A stretch of DNA of 64,000 bases from Algibacter mikhailovii (lineage in GTDB: Bacteria > Bacteroidota > Bacteroidia > Flavobacteriales > Flavobacteriaceae), in the NCBI RefSeq assembly GCF_014651495.1, contig NZ_BMWZ01000004.1:1-64000 (forward strand), read 5' to 3'. The position numbers were made by a program, and so were the translations under genes. Below are positions 55,138 to 63,077 of this stretch, piece by piece; positions within the stretch are counted from its first letter, which is position 1; each line of letters starts with the position of its first letter. The notes under the pieces are model-generated. The model was not told the DNA's origin. It ran no database searches and worked only from the letters and a program-made list of their open reading frames with translations.

Positions 55138-55320
55138 CATGGCAGGAATAGTATTTTTTTTTGTGAAATAGAAATGAAACTGATTAAAAGAAACGTTTTG
55201 TATTTCTTTAAATATCTTGGATTTACAACATAGTCAGAAAGTATACAATTTCAAGAGAAATAGACCGTTATACGGAATATATTATTTTTACAATTAATAT
55301 AATTTCACGTTATTGCAATT

Positions 55321-56061
55321 ATGATTTTAAAAGCTGACAATTTAATGAAGTCCTATGGAGGACGTAAAGTGGTAAAGGATGTTTCTCTTGAAGTTCATCA
55401 AGGTGAAATTGTAGGTCTTTTGGGACCTAATGGCGCAGGAAAAACCACTTCCTTTTATATGATAGTTGGCTTAATTAAGCCTAATGGAGGCCATATTTAC
55501 TTAGATAGCACTGAGATTACTAAATACCCTATGTACAAACGCGCACAAAATGGTATAGGCTATTTAGCTCAGGAAGCTTCCGTTTTTAGAAAATTAAGTA
55601 TTGAGGATAATATTTTGAGCGTATTGCAACTAACGAAACTGAGTAAAAAGGAGCAAGAATACAAAATGGAATCTTTAATAGACGAGTTTAGTTTAGGTCA
55701 CATTAGAAAAAGTAGAGGGGATTTATTATCTGGAGGCGAAAGAAGACGTACCGAAATTGCTAGAGCGCTTGCTACGGATCCCAATTTTATTCTCTTAGAT
55801 GAACCGTTTGCAGGGGTTGACCCCGTTGCTGTTGAAGACATTCAGCGAATTGTAGCACAACTTACCAAAAAAAACATAGGCATTCTTATTACCGATCACA
55901 ACGTTCAAGAAACACTAGCCATTACAGACAGAACCTATTTAATGTTTGAAGGCAGTATTCTTAAGGCAGGTAAGCCAGAAGAACTTGCCGATGATGAAAT
56001 GGTAAGAAAAGTATATTTAGGTCAAAACTTTGAGCTTCGTAGGAAGAAGGTCCGCGACTAA
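55321..56061 (+). CDS. lptB: Lipopolysaccharide export ATP-binding protein LptB
   Basis: This 246-residue cytoplasmic ATPase drives LPS transport to the outer membrane. Walker A is GPNGAGKTT, the Q-loop region GIGYLAQEASVFRKLSIEDN is diagnostic of LptB, signature LSGGERRR, Walker B FILLDEPFAGVDP, H-loop LITDHNV. It is a single gene with LptFG elsewhere. A weak palindromic hairpin (AAAGCTTTCAGCTGAAAGTT, about 56099-56118) may act as terminator. Confidence 0.95.
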   Translation: MILKADNLMKSYGGRKVVKDVSLEVHQGEIVGLLGPNGAGKTTSFYMIVGLIKPNGGHIYLDSTEITKYPMYKRAQNGIGYLAQEASVFRKLSIEDNILSVLQLTKLSKKEQEYKMESLIDEFSLGHIRKSRGDLLSGGERRRTEIARALATDPNFILLDEPFAGVDPVAVEDIQRIVAQLTKKNIGILITDHNVQETLAITDRTYLMFEGSILKAGKPEELADDEMVRKVYLGQNFELRRKKVRD

Positions 56062-56274
56062 AGAACATTAGGTCCTGTCGCTATATTAGCCTATTTCAAA
56101 AGCTTTCAGCTGAAAGTTTTACTATTATCTTTCCCATAAATTTCTAGTCCTTATCCAATAAAGCAACGTTTTATTGCTATAGGACCACTGCCTGAATACT
56201 CCTATTTAATCGTTTAATGTAATCTCTACAATTCAAAATATCTTGTTTATAAGTTGTATATATAACTAAATTTA

Positions 56275-56303
56275 TTATATCTTTATGATATCAAAATAAT
56301 ATC
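56275..56303 (+). promoter_or_regulatory. Three 11-bp-phased repeats over the SPFH operon promoter
   Basis: TTATATC (56275-56281), TGATATC (56286-56292) and TAATATC (56297-56303) recur with an exact 11-bp period. They overlap a TATCTTTA -7-like box (56278-56285), 19-47 nt before the SPFH start, so a protein bound here would block transcription. Tandem same-direction sites one helical turn apart are typical for ribbon-helix-helix repressors, and one is encoded in this operon. Confidence 0.55.
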
Positions 56304-56321
56304 ATTTTAAATCCATACGCT

Positions 56322-57182
56322 ATGAAAGAAGAAAAAAAGATTACACCCGCCAACGGCTACTTAATGCTATTTGTGTTTTTCTTGTTATTTATTGGAGGTA
56401 TTATAGCTTTGGTGATCAGTAAAAATTTCACTTTTCTAATATCCATATTTATGGCCATCCTTATCGCACCAGGATTTATAATGGTACAACCGAACAATTC
56501 GAGGGTTTTACTTCTCTTTGGTAAATACGTAGGCACCATAGATATAAACGGTTTCTATTGGACCAATCCGTTTTACACAAAGAAGAAGATATCTTTAAGA
56601 GCGAGTAATTTTGACAGTGAACGTTTAAAAGTGAACGATAAACTGGGAAATCCTATTATGATTAGTACCATTTTAGTTTGGCGTGTAAAAGACACCTATA
56701 AAGCGGCTTTCGATGTGGATAATTTCGAAAATTTTGTACGTGTACAAACTGATGCTGCGGTGCGTAAACTAGCCAGTATGTATCCCTATGATAATTTTGC
56801 TGATGAAGGTCACACTGAAGACATTACATTAAGATCAAGTGTAAATGAAGTTAGCGAGGCATTAGAGAAAGAGATTCATGAACGATTGTCTATTGCTGGA
56901 ATTGAAGTTTTGGAAGCCAGAATAGGCTATCTCGCTTATGCTCAAGAAATAGCAAACGCTATGTTAAAAAGACAACAAGCAACGGCAATAGTCGCTGCAA
57001 GACATAAAATTGTTGAGGGCGCCGTTAGCATGGTAGAGATGGCACTCGAGGCACTTGGAAAAAAACAAATAATAGACCTAGATGAAGAACGAAAAGCTGC
57101 TATGGTTAGTAATTTAATGGTTATTCTTTGTGGAGACAAAGACGCTTCCCCTGTGTTAAACACTGGCACTTTGAACCAATAA
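56322..57182 (+). CDS. SPFH/band 7 domain membrane protein
   Basis: This 286-residue protein has two N-terminal hydrophobic helices (about 12-30 and 36-53), followed by an SPFH domain: FIMVQPNNSRVLLLFGKYVG, the GNPIMISTILVWRVKDTYKA strand, VRTD-like VRVQTDAAVRKLAS, and a helical tail with AMLKRQQATAIVAARHKIVE. It resembles the stomatin/flotillin-like proteins that form large membrane rings. Function is unknown. The ribbon-helix-helix gene follows 34 nt later and is probably cotranscribed. Confidence 0.88.
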   Translation: MKEEKKITPANGYLMLFVFFLLFIGGIIALVISKNFTFLISIFMAILIAPGFIMVQPNNSRVLLLFGKYVGTIDINGFYWTNPFYTKKKISLRASNFDSERLKVNDKLGNPIMISTILVWRVKDTYKAAFDVDNFENFVRVQTDAAVRKLASMYPYDNFADEGHTEDITLRSSVNEVSEALEKEIHERLSIAGIEVLEARIGYLAYAQEIANAMLKRQQATAIVAARHKIVEGAVSMVEMALEALGKKQIIDLDEERKAAMVSNLMVILCGDKDASPVLNTGTLNQ

Positions 57183-57216
57183 ATAACAGCTTTGTGACAA
57201 TTTATTAAACTTGACT

Positions 57217-57384
57217 ATGGCCAAAAAGAAGGCTTTTGCATTACGGTTAAATGAAGATATGATGAAGGCCATTGAAAAATGGGCCTCTGATGAATTTCGC
57301 AGCACTAATGGTCAAATTGAATGGATCCTTAATGAAAGCCTTAAAAAGGCTAAACGTTTGCCAAAAAACAAGAAAACAGAATAA
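57217..57384 (+). CDS. Small Arc-family ribbon-helix-helix DNA-binding protein
   Basis: This 55-residue protein opens MAKKKAFALRLNEDMMKAIE, followed by KWASDEFRSTNGQIEWILNE and a basic tail. The first strand KKAFALRLN and two helices give the ribbon-helix-helix (Arc/MetJ) fold, which binds DNA as a dimer with the beta strand in the major groove. Arc-like genes are often found next to SPFH genes. Autoregulation through the phased repeats upstream of the operon is a reasonable inference. Confidence 0.8.
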   Translation: MAKKKAFALRLNEDMMKAIEKWASDEFRSTNGQIEWILNESLKKAKRLPKNKKTE

Positions 57385-57435
57385 AAACTTCAATTATTAA
57401 CTCTAGCCTGATGATATTGAAATATTCAAGTTATT

Positions 57436-58323
57436 CTAAGCTAATCGCTTCTTAATAAAGCTAAACGCATTTACAATTAATAATGCGCCAAAACCTACTA
57501 GTAAGCCAACTATAAAATCTCTTAAAAAACTGGGTATAGCAATTAAGAAGTGATGAAAAAAATCAATATTATGAACAAATATACCGCCCGAAACTAATAA
57601 TAATGCAATAGTTCCGATTACGGATAAACTTTTAATCACCCATGGCAACGTATTAATTAATAGATTCCCCGTTAAATATGACACACTTCTTTTATTATTA
57701 TTCTTTTTAACGAGTTTCAAACCAAAATCATCCATTCTAACAATTAGCGCCACAATACCATAAACACCAACGGTAGCAATAATCGCAACTATTGAAACAA
57801 CCATAATTTGAAACAATATAGGTTTACCTATAACGGTTCCCAGCGCTATAATCACTATTTCAACAGATAAAATAAAATCCGTAAAAATAGCCGATTTCAC
57901 TTTTGCTTTTTCCTCAAGCATCATTTCCTCTTCTGATAAATTTAAGTTGACATCACCGGCTTCATCCTGAAGATTTTTGTCATCCCTCCTATGTAAGATA
58001 AAATGATAAATTTTTTCCACGCCCTCATAAGCCAAATAAACCCCACCTAAGATTAATGCTAAGGTAACTCCCCAAGGCGCAAAGGCACTAAGTAAAAAAG
58101 CTATTGGCAAAATAATAAGCTTATTAAGCGCAGAACCTTTTGTAATGGCCCACAACACTGGTAATTCCCTTGACGCAAGGAACCCTGTAGCTTTTTCGGC
58201 ATTTACCGCTAAATCATCACCAAGAATACCTGCTGTTTTCTTAGTGGATATTTTACTCATTACCACCACATCATCCATTAAAGCAGCAATATCATCTAGT
58301 AGTGCAAAAAAACCTGACGCCAT
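57436..58323 (-). CDS. DUF808 membrane protein (YedI-like)
   Basis: This 295-residue polytopic inner membrane protein has the DUF808 start ASGFFALLDDIAALMDDVVVM and the KTAGILGDDLAVNAEKATGF motif, then WAITKGSALNKLIILPIAFL, an acidic cytoplasmic stretch and several further TM helices ending VGLLVGFGALLIVNAFSFI. Function of the family is unknown. Its start abuts the stop of pssA, suggesting cotranscription. Confidence 0.9.
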   Translation of the reverse strand: MASGFFALLDDIAALMDDVVVMSKISTKKTAGILGDDLAVNAEKATGFLASRELPVLWAITKGSALNKLIILPIAFLLSAFAPWGVTLALILGGVYLAYEGVEKIYHFILHRRDDKNLQDEAGDVNLNLSEEEMMLEEKAKVKSAIFTDFILSVEIVIIALGTVIGKPILFQIMVVSIVAIIATVGVYGIVALIVRMDDFGLKLVKKNNNKRSVSYLTGNLLINTLPWVIKSLSVIGTIALLLVSGGIFVHNIDFFHHFLIAIPSFLRDFIVGLLVGFGALLIVNAFSFIKKRLA

Positions 58324-59049
58324 TTATTTTGTAGTTAAATTATCTAAGACCGACATTAATATATAAAGCAATATAATTACAGGAATCGCAGCAAATTTTA
58401 AAACAACGAGGAGCACAACACATAAAATCATAAAAATGTAACGCGTGCTATTATCCTTAAAATTGAACGTCTTAAATTTTAAAGCAAAAAGCTTAATACC
58501 TGAATTTAATATATAAGAGCTCACTAGCGTTAAGCCTATTAAAAACCATTTATTAAGAATGATTGAATTTATCGAATCATTATTTTGAAATTCCAATATT
58601 AGAGGCAGAGAGAGAATTAATAAGGCATTTGCCGGCGTAGGCAGCCCTTTAAAATAAGCTTGTTGCTCATCGTCTAAATTAAACACAGCTAATCGGTAAG
58701 CTGAAGCAAGTGTTATAAGAAGGCCTAGGGAAGGTAACCATGGAACACTATAGTCATTGGCCATTCCCGTAACAGTCCAGTCTGAAATAGAAAGTTCCAA
58801 TAATTTAAACATCACAATTCCGGGAACCAAACCACTAGTCACCATATCTGCCAATGAATCAAGTTGCAACCCTAATTCACTTGAAACATTAAGTTTTCTC
58901 GCAGCAAAACCATCAAAAAAATCAAAGAAAATTCCTAGAAAAACAAACAAAGCAGAGGCAACAAAATTGTTATTTACAGCTAAAATAACGGCTATACTAC
59001 CACAGAAAAGATTTAAAAGTGTCAAAATATTCGGAATGTGCTTTTTCAT
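58324..59049 (-). CDS. pssA: CDP-diacylglycerol--serine O-phosphatidyltransferase
   Basis: This enzyme makes phosphatidylserine, precursor of phosphatidylethanolamine. It has 241 residues and several TM helices. The CDP-alcohol phosphotransferase signature is complete in FDFFDGFAARKLNVSSELG followed by LQLDSLADM (D..DG..AR...G...D...D). It starts MKKHIPNILTLLNLFCGSIA. DUF808 follows directly. Confidence 0.92.
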   Translation of the reverse strand: MKKHIPNILTLLNLFCGSIAVILAVNNNFVASALFVFLGIFFDFFDGFAARKLNVSSELGLQLDSLADMVTSGLVPGIVMFKLLELSISDWTVTGMANDYSVPWLPSLGLLITLASAYRLAVFNLDDEQQAYFKGLPTPANALLILSLPLILEFQNNDSINSIILNKWFLIGLTLVSSYILNSGIKLFALKFKTFNFKDNSTRYIFMILCVVLLVVLKFAAIPVIILLYILMSVLDNLTTK

Positions 59050-59361
59050 CTAGCCGTACTTACAGTTTTAAAATAGTTGAGTTTAAACAAGATATTCTTG
59101 CATAAACCACCACCATATTGAGAATATATTTTGTAAAAATAACAAACAATTTTCGCCCAATGCCAATTATAAATTAAAATGAAATAAATTTTTCCTCTTA
59201 TGCCAAAACCTAATAAAAAAAGACACATGTAACAAGGCCAATGTTATTATGATAATAGTTGACAGATTCTGGTATTTTACCTTATGGATGAGCCTCTAAT
59301 TAGTATTAAATAAGTATTAAACAATATCTATGGCAATTTGAAGTTTATAGGTTTATAAATT
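59050..59361. other. Divergent intergenic region between pssA and the PorV/PorQ-like gene
   Basis: 312 nt, AT-rich. No ORF with recognisable features and no clear hairpin is seen. Promoter boxes are poor in both directions (TATTTTTA-like on the minus strand). Confidence 0.35.
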
Positions 59362-60459
59362 ATGTGCATCTTTGTAAAAAAATTGCGATTGAGACTTTGC
59401 TTTACCACATTATTTTGTGTTTTATCTATGTCCCTGTTCAGTCAAACTGTTAGAAAGTATTCTAATGAGTTTATGAATATTGGTGTAGATGCTGCGGCAT
59501 TAGGAATGAGTAATGCCGTGACTTCCCATACTAGCGATGTAAACTCAGGGTATTGGAACCCAGCTGGGTTAGTACATTTGGAAGACAATCAATTATCGTT
59601 GATGCATTCTAGTTATTTTGCGAACATAGCAAATTATGATTATGCCGCCTTTGCCATGCCTTTAGATGACCGCAGTGCTGTTGCATTTTCCTTAATTCGC
59701 TTTGCAGTAGATGACATTTTAAATACAACACAACTTATTGATGAGCAGGGCAACATTAATTACGATAGAATTAGTTTATTTTCTACCGCTGATTATGGAT
59801 TAACTTTCTCTTATGCGCGTCGCTTGCCTGTACAGGGTCTTAATTATGGTATAAATGCGAAAGTGATTAGACGTATTATTGGAGATTTTGCATCCTCTTG
59901 GGGTTTTGGTTTAGATTTTGGTATTCAGTTTCAAACGCCTAATGAATGGAAATTTGGCTTAATGGCAAGAGACATTACCACAACATTCAATACTTGGGCT
60001 ATTGACGAAGATGAATTTTCTAAAATTCAAGGCGCTGTGGTTGGTCAAAATCAAGAATTACCTGAAACTACAGAAATCACTATTCCAAAATTACAAATCG
60101 GTATTTCAAAATTAATAGATTTTAATTATGATTACACCTTACTCACCTCTGTAAATTTAAACATGAGATTTGCCGAAACCAATGATGTTATATCTACTTC
60201 TTTTGCAAGTATCAATCCTGCATTAGGATTTGAATTTGGTTATATTGATATGGTTTATTTACGAGCGGGGATGGGGAATTTTCAAAATGAATTACAATTC
60301 AACAATACTGATCAATTAACCTTTCAACCTAGTTTTGGATTAGGTTTTAAATATAGTGGTATCCAAATAGATTATGCTTTTACTGATATTGGAGACCAAA
60401 GTGTAGCTCTATATTCCAATGTGTTCTCATTAAAACTTGATTTTAGTATCTTTAGGTAA
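59362..60459 (+). CDS. PorV/PorQ family outer membrane beta-barrel protein
   Basis: This 365-residue protein has a signal peptide (about 1-28, ending LFSQ) and a FadL-like barrel: KYSNEFMNIGVDAAALGMSN, the GYWNPAGLVHLEDNQLSLMH motif, and a C-terminal FGLGFKYSGIQIDYAFTDIG with final strand. This is the pattern of PorV/PorQ-type proteins, some of which shuttle T9SS cargo on the cell surface. Whether this member serves T9SS is not shown. It overlaps the DUF4105 gene by 1 nt. Confidence 0.82.
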   Translation: MCIFVKKLRLRLCFTTLFCVLSMSLFSQTVRKYSNEFMNIGVDAAALGMSNAVTSHTSDVNSGYWNPAGLVHLEDNQLSLMHSSYFANIANYDYAAFAMPLDDRSAVAFSLIRFAVDDILNTTQLIDEQGNINYDRISLFSTADYGLTFSYARRLPVQGLNYGINAKVIRRIIGDFASSWGFGLDFGIQFQTPNEWKFGLMARDITTTFNTWAIDEDEFSKIQGAVVGQNQELPETTEITIPKLQIGISKLIDFNYDYTLLTSVNLNMRFAETNDVISTSFASINPALGFEFGYIDMVYLRAGMGNFQNELQFNNTDQLTFQPSFGLGFKYSGIQIDYAFTDIGDQSVALYSNVFSLKLDFSIFR

Positions 60460-61628
60460 TGCAAAAAATAATACTTTTAGTCTCAATTATATTTTTTTTT
60501 AATGTTTCGGTAGCCCAACAATTAAAGTTATCGAAAAACGCTGAAATTAGTGTGCTTACGGTGGGGCCAGGAGCCTCTTTAAATGATGCATTTGGTCATA
60601 GTGCATTTAGAATTAAAGACCGTCAAAATAATATTGATGTGGTTTACGGCTATGGCGAATATGACTTTGGAGCTCCAAATTTCTATTTAAAGTTTGCTCA
60701 AGGAAAACTTAATTACTTATTGAGTAAAACAGATTTTAACAGGTTTTATAATATCTATAGTTATTTTGACAGAAGTATCTATGAACAAGTTTTAAACCTT
60801 ACCACGGAGGAGAAACAAAAGCTTTTTGATTATTTAATCTTTAATTATAAACCTGAAAACAGGGGCTATTTATATGAATTCTTTTTCGATAATTGCGCTA
60901 CCAAGATTAAAGATGTCACCAATGCAACACTCAATAACACGATAATATTTAAAAAACCTGCTGATTTTAAAGATGCCTCTTTTAGAACATTAATACACAA
61001 TAAGCTCAATAAAAATTCTTGGGGAAGCTTTGGCATTGACTTGGCTTTAGGTTCTGTTATCGATAGACAGGCTACAACTGAAGATCATATGTTTCTGCCT
61101 GAGAATATTTATAAATTCTTTGAGGTGGCCTCCAAAGGACCAAACGGTGAAGCATTGGTTAAGCAAAACCATGTGTTATATGCTAAAAAGAACAAATGGA
61201 AAAGTAGTTCTTTTGTAACCAGTCCCTTATGCATTCTTGGAATTTTAGGTCTGCTTATTCTCTTTATAACTTATAAAGATTATAACAGTCATAAACAAAG
61301 CAAATGGTTGGATCTAACATTATTTAGTGTTACTGGTTGTATAGGTATTCTTATATTATTATTATGGTTTGCTACAGATCATAAAGGTACTCACCAGAAT
61401 TACAATTTACTATGGGCTTTTGCCCTTAATGTTCTCTGTATTCCTCAACTTTTAAAAAACAAAGTAAGTCTCTGGTTTATCAAGTATATTAAACTTTTAA
61501 TTATTCTACTCTGCCTTCTCGTTTTGCATTGGACTATTGGAGTCCAAGTTTATGCTATAGGCTTAATACCCCTTCTAATAGCCCTTTTTGTAAGATATCT
61601 CTTTTTGGTCTGGTTTTACTCTAAATAA
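60459..61628 (+). CDS. DUF4105 protein, Lnb-like lipoprotein N-acyltransferase
   Basis: This 389-residue protein has a signal peptide (1-19), an external domain at about 20-245 and several TM helices at the C-terminus (about 250-389). The domain shows ISVLTVGPGASLNDAFGHSAFRI with His47 and FFFDNCATKIKD with Cys146, conserved features of DUF4105. This domain is now assigned to the Bacteroidetes lipoprotein N-acyltransferase Lnb, so N-acylation of lipoproteins is a likely role; the His/Cys pair as catalytic is inferred. Translation is coupled to the upstream barrel gene (TAATG). Confidence 0.78.
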   Translation: MQKIILLVSIIFFFNVSVAQQLKLSKNAEISVLTVGPGASLNDAFGHSAFRIKDRQNNIDVVYGYGEYDFGAPNFYLKFAQGKLNYLLSKTDFNRFYNIYSYFDRSIYEQVLNLTTEEKQKLFDYLIFNYKPENRGYLYEFFFDNCATKIKDVTNATLNNTIIFKKPADFKDASFRTLIHNKLNKNSWGSFGIDLALGSVIDRQATTEDHMFLPENIYKFFEVASKGPNGEALVKQNHVLYAKKNKWKSSSFVTSPLCILGILGLLILFITYKDYNSHKQSKWLDLTLFSVTGCIGILILLLWFATDHKGTHQNYNLLWAFALNVLCIPQLLKNKVSLWFIKYIKLLIILLCLLVLHWTIGVQVYAIGLIPLLIALFVRYLFLVWFYSK

Positions 61629-63020
61629 CTATTGTCCACGGAAGAAAATCACGGTACTTAAGGTTTTAATTAAGATATTTAAATCGAGTAAAAAGCCACG
61701 ATGTTTTATATAATACAAATCATATTGTAGCTTAATCAAACTATCATCAATACTTGAAGCATACTTTGACTTCACTTGTGCCCAACCAGTAAGTCCCGGC
61801 TTAACCATATGCCTTGTTTCATAAAACGGCAACATCTGAGATAACTCCTTAACAAAATGTGGTCGTTCAGGTCTTGGTCCGATAAGACTCATCTCACCTT
61901 TCAATATATTTACAAATTGTGGAATTTCATCAAGCCTTGTATTCCTCAAAAACCGGCCAAAAGATGTTATTCTAGAATCGCCTTTTTTAGCCCAAACAGC
62001 ACCTAATTCTTCCGCATTCTCCACCATTGTTCTGTACTTTAAAATTTTAAATACATTGCCGTTTTTACCAACACGATTCTGTGAATAAAACAAAGCGCCT
62101 TTATTCCCAAGCATGTTACCCATCATAATTAAAGGTAAAAGCAATAGTCCAACGGATAAACCAAATACGGATATAAGAACATCAAATAATCTATGAAAAA
62201 AGATGTATAATTTATTTTGGTTGTTTCTGCTAAATGGAAAATAACGATAAAAATCCTTTCCTACGAATTTTACCGGTACACTCTGAGTCATGTCTTCATA
62301 AACCTGTGTATACTCATTTATCGGAAAACCATTTTCCAAAAGTCGTAAAAGTTTATAATATAAGTCTGAAGTGATCAATTCGGCACTATAACTAGCAACT
62401 ACAATCTCAGAAATATTCTCCGTGTGAATCACCTTATCCATTTGATTCGCATCGTACTCAATAACTCCTTTAAATTTTATAGCTTCAGACTTAGTGGTAT
62501 CACAGTTGATGAACCCAACAATTTTATAATTAGGATCAGATTCTCTTAACGTCTCAACTACAGTCTGAATATTTGAAGTTTCCCCAATGATTAATACTTT
62601 CTTATAAAATCGAGGTGAGACTATGAAATTAATATATACCAATCGCCATAAAAAAAGGGCTACTAATATGGCGAAATAAAAAAACAAAATTTGTAACCTA
62701 TTACTAGGAAGAACTGGCGTAAAAAAGGGTGTTAATAAATAAAACAATACAGTGGTAGAGACTGTAAAAACAATACTAGTAGCTGTTTTTTCCACCTTAC
62801 TAGCCTTCTGCAAGTCATAAAGTTCAAAAATAGCACCGAAAACAAAAAGATAAAGAATCAATACGAAAACCCAAGTCCAATTCTCCTTTGTTATGGTAAA
62901 ATAATCAAAATCAAACAAATGACTTACTAAATATAAGACCGAAAGCATTGAAAGAATATCAAAAATACGCAGAAGAACTTTACGTTCAGAGATATTAAAA
63001 TGAATACTTTGATTATGCAT
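61629..63020 (-). CDS. Polyprenyl-phosphate sugar-1-phosphate transferase (WbaP/WcaJ type)
   Basis: This initiating enzyme of capsule or exopolysaccharide synthesis moves a sugar phosphate onto undecaprenyl phosphate. ATG 63020 (MHNQSIHFNISERKVL) is preferred over an upstream ATG at 63074. It has four TM helices at about 20-130, a CoA-binding-like domain (KVLIIGETSNIQTVVETL), another TM, and the bacterial sugar transferase domain at about 265-463 with FKILKYRTM, RNTRLDEIPQFVNIL and GEMSLIGPRPERP. Sugar specificity is unknown. Confidence 0.9.
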   Translation of the reverse strand: MHNQSIHFNISERKVLLRIFDILSMLSVLYLVSHLFDFDYFTITKENWTWVFVLILYLFVFGAIFELYDLQKASKVEKTATSIVFTVSTTVLFYLLTPFFTPVLPSNRLQILFFYFAILVALFLWRLVYINFIVSPRFYKKVLIIGETSNIQTVVETLRESDPNYKIVGFINCDTTKSEAIKFKGVIEYDANQMDKVIHTENISEIVVASYSAELITSDLYYKLLRLLENGFPINEYTQVYEDMTQSVPVKFVGKDFYRYFPFSRNNQNKLYIFFHRLFDVLISVFGLSVGLLLLPLIMMGNMLGNKGALFYSQNRVGKNGNVFKILKYRTMVENAEELGAVWAKKGDSRITSFGRFLRNTRLDEIPQFVNILKGEMSLIGPRPERPHFVKELSQMLPFYETRHMVKPGLTGWAQVKSKYASSIDDSLIKLQYDLYYIKHRGFLLDLNILIKTLSTVIFFRGQ

Positions 63021-63077
63021 TATAACAAGATCATTTTTTTTTTTGCTAAGATAACAAGTTAATCTTGATAACAAATG

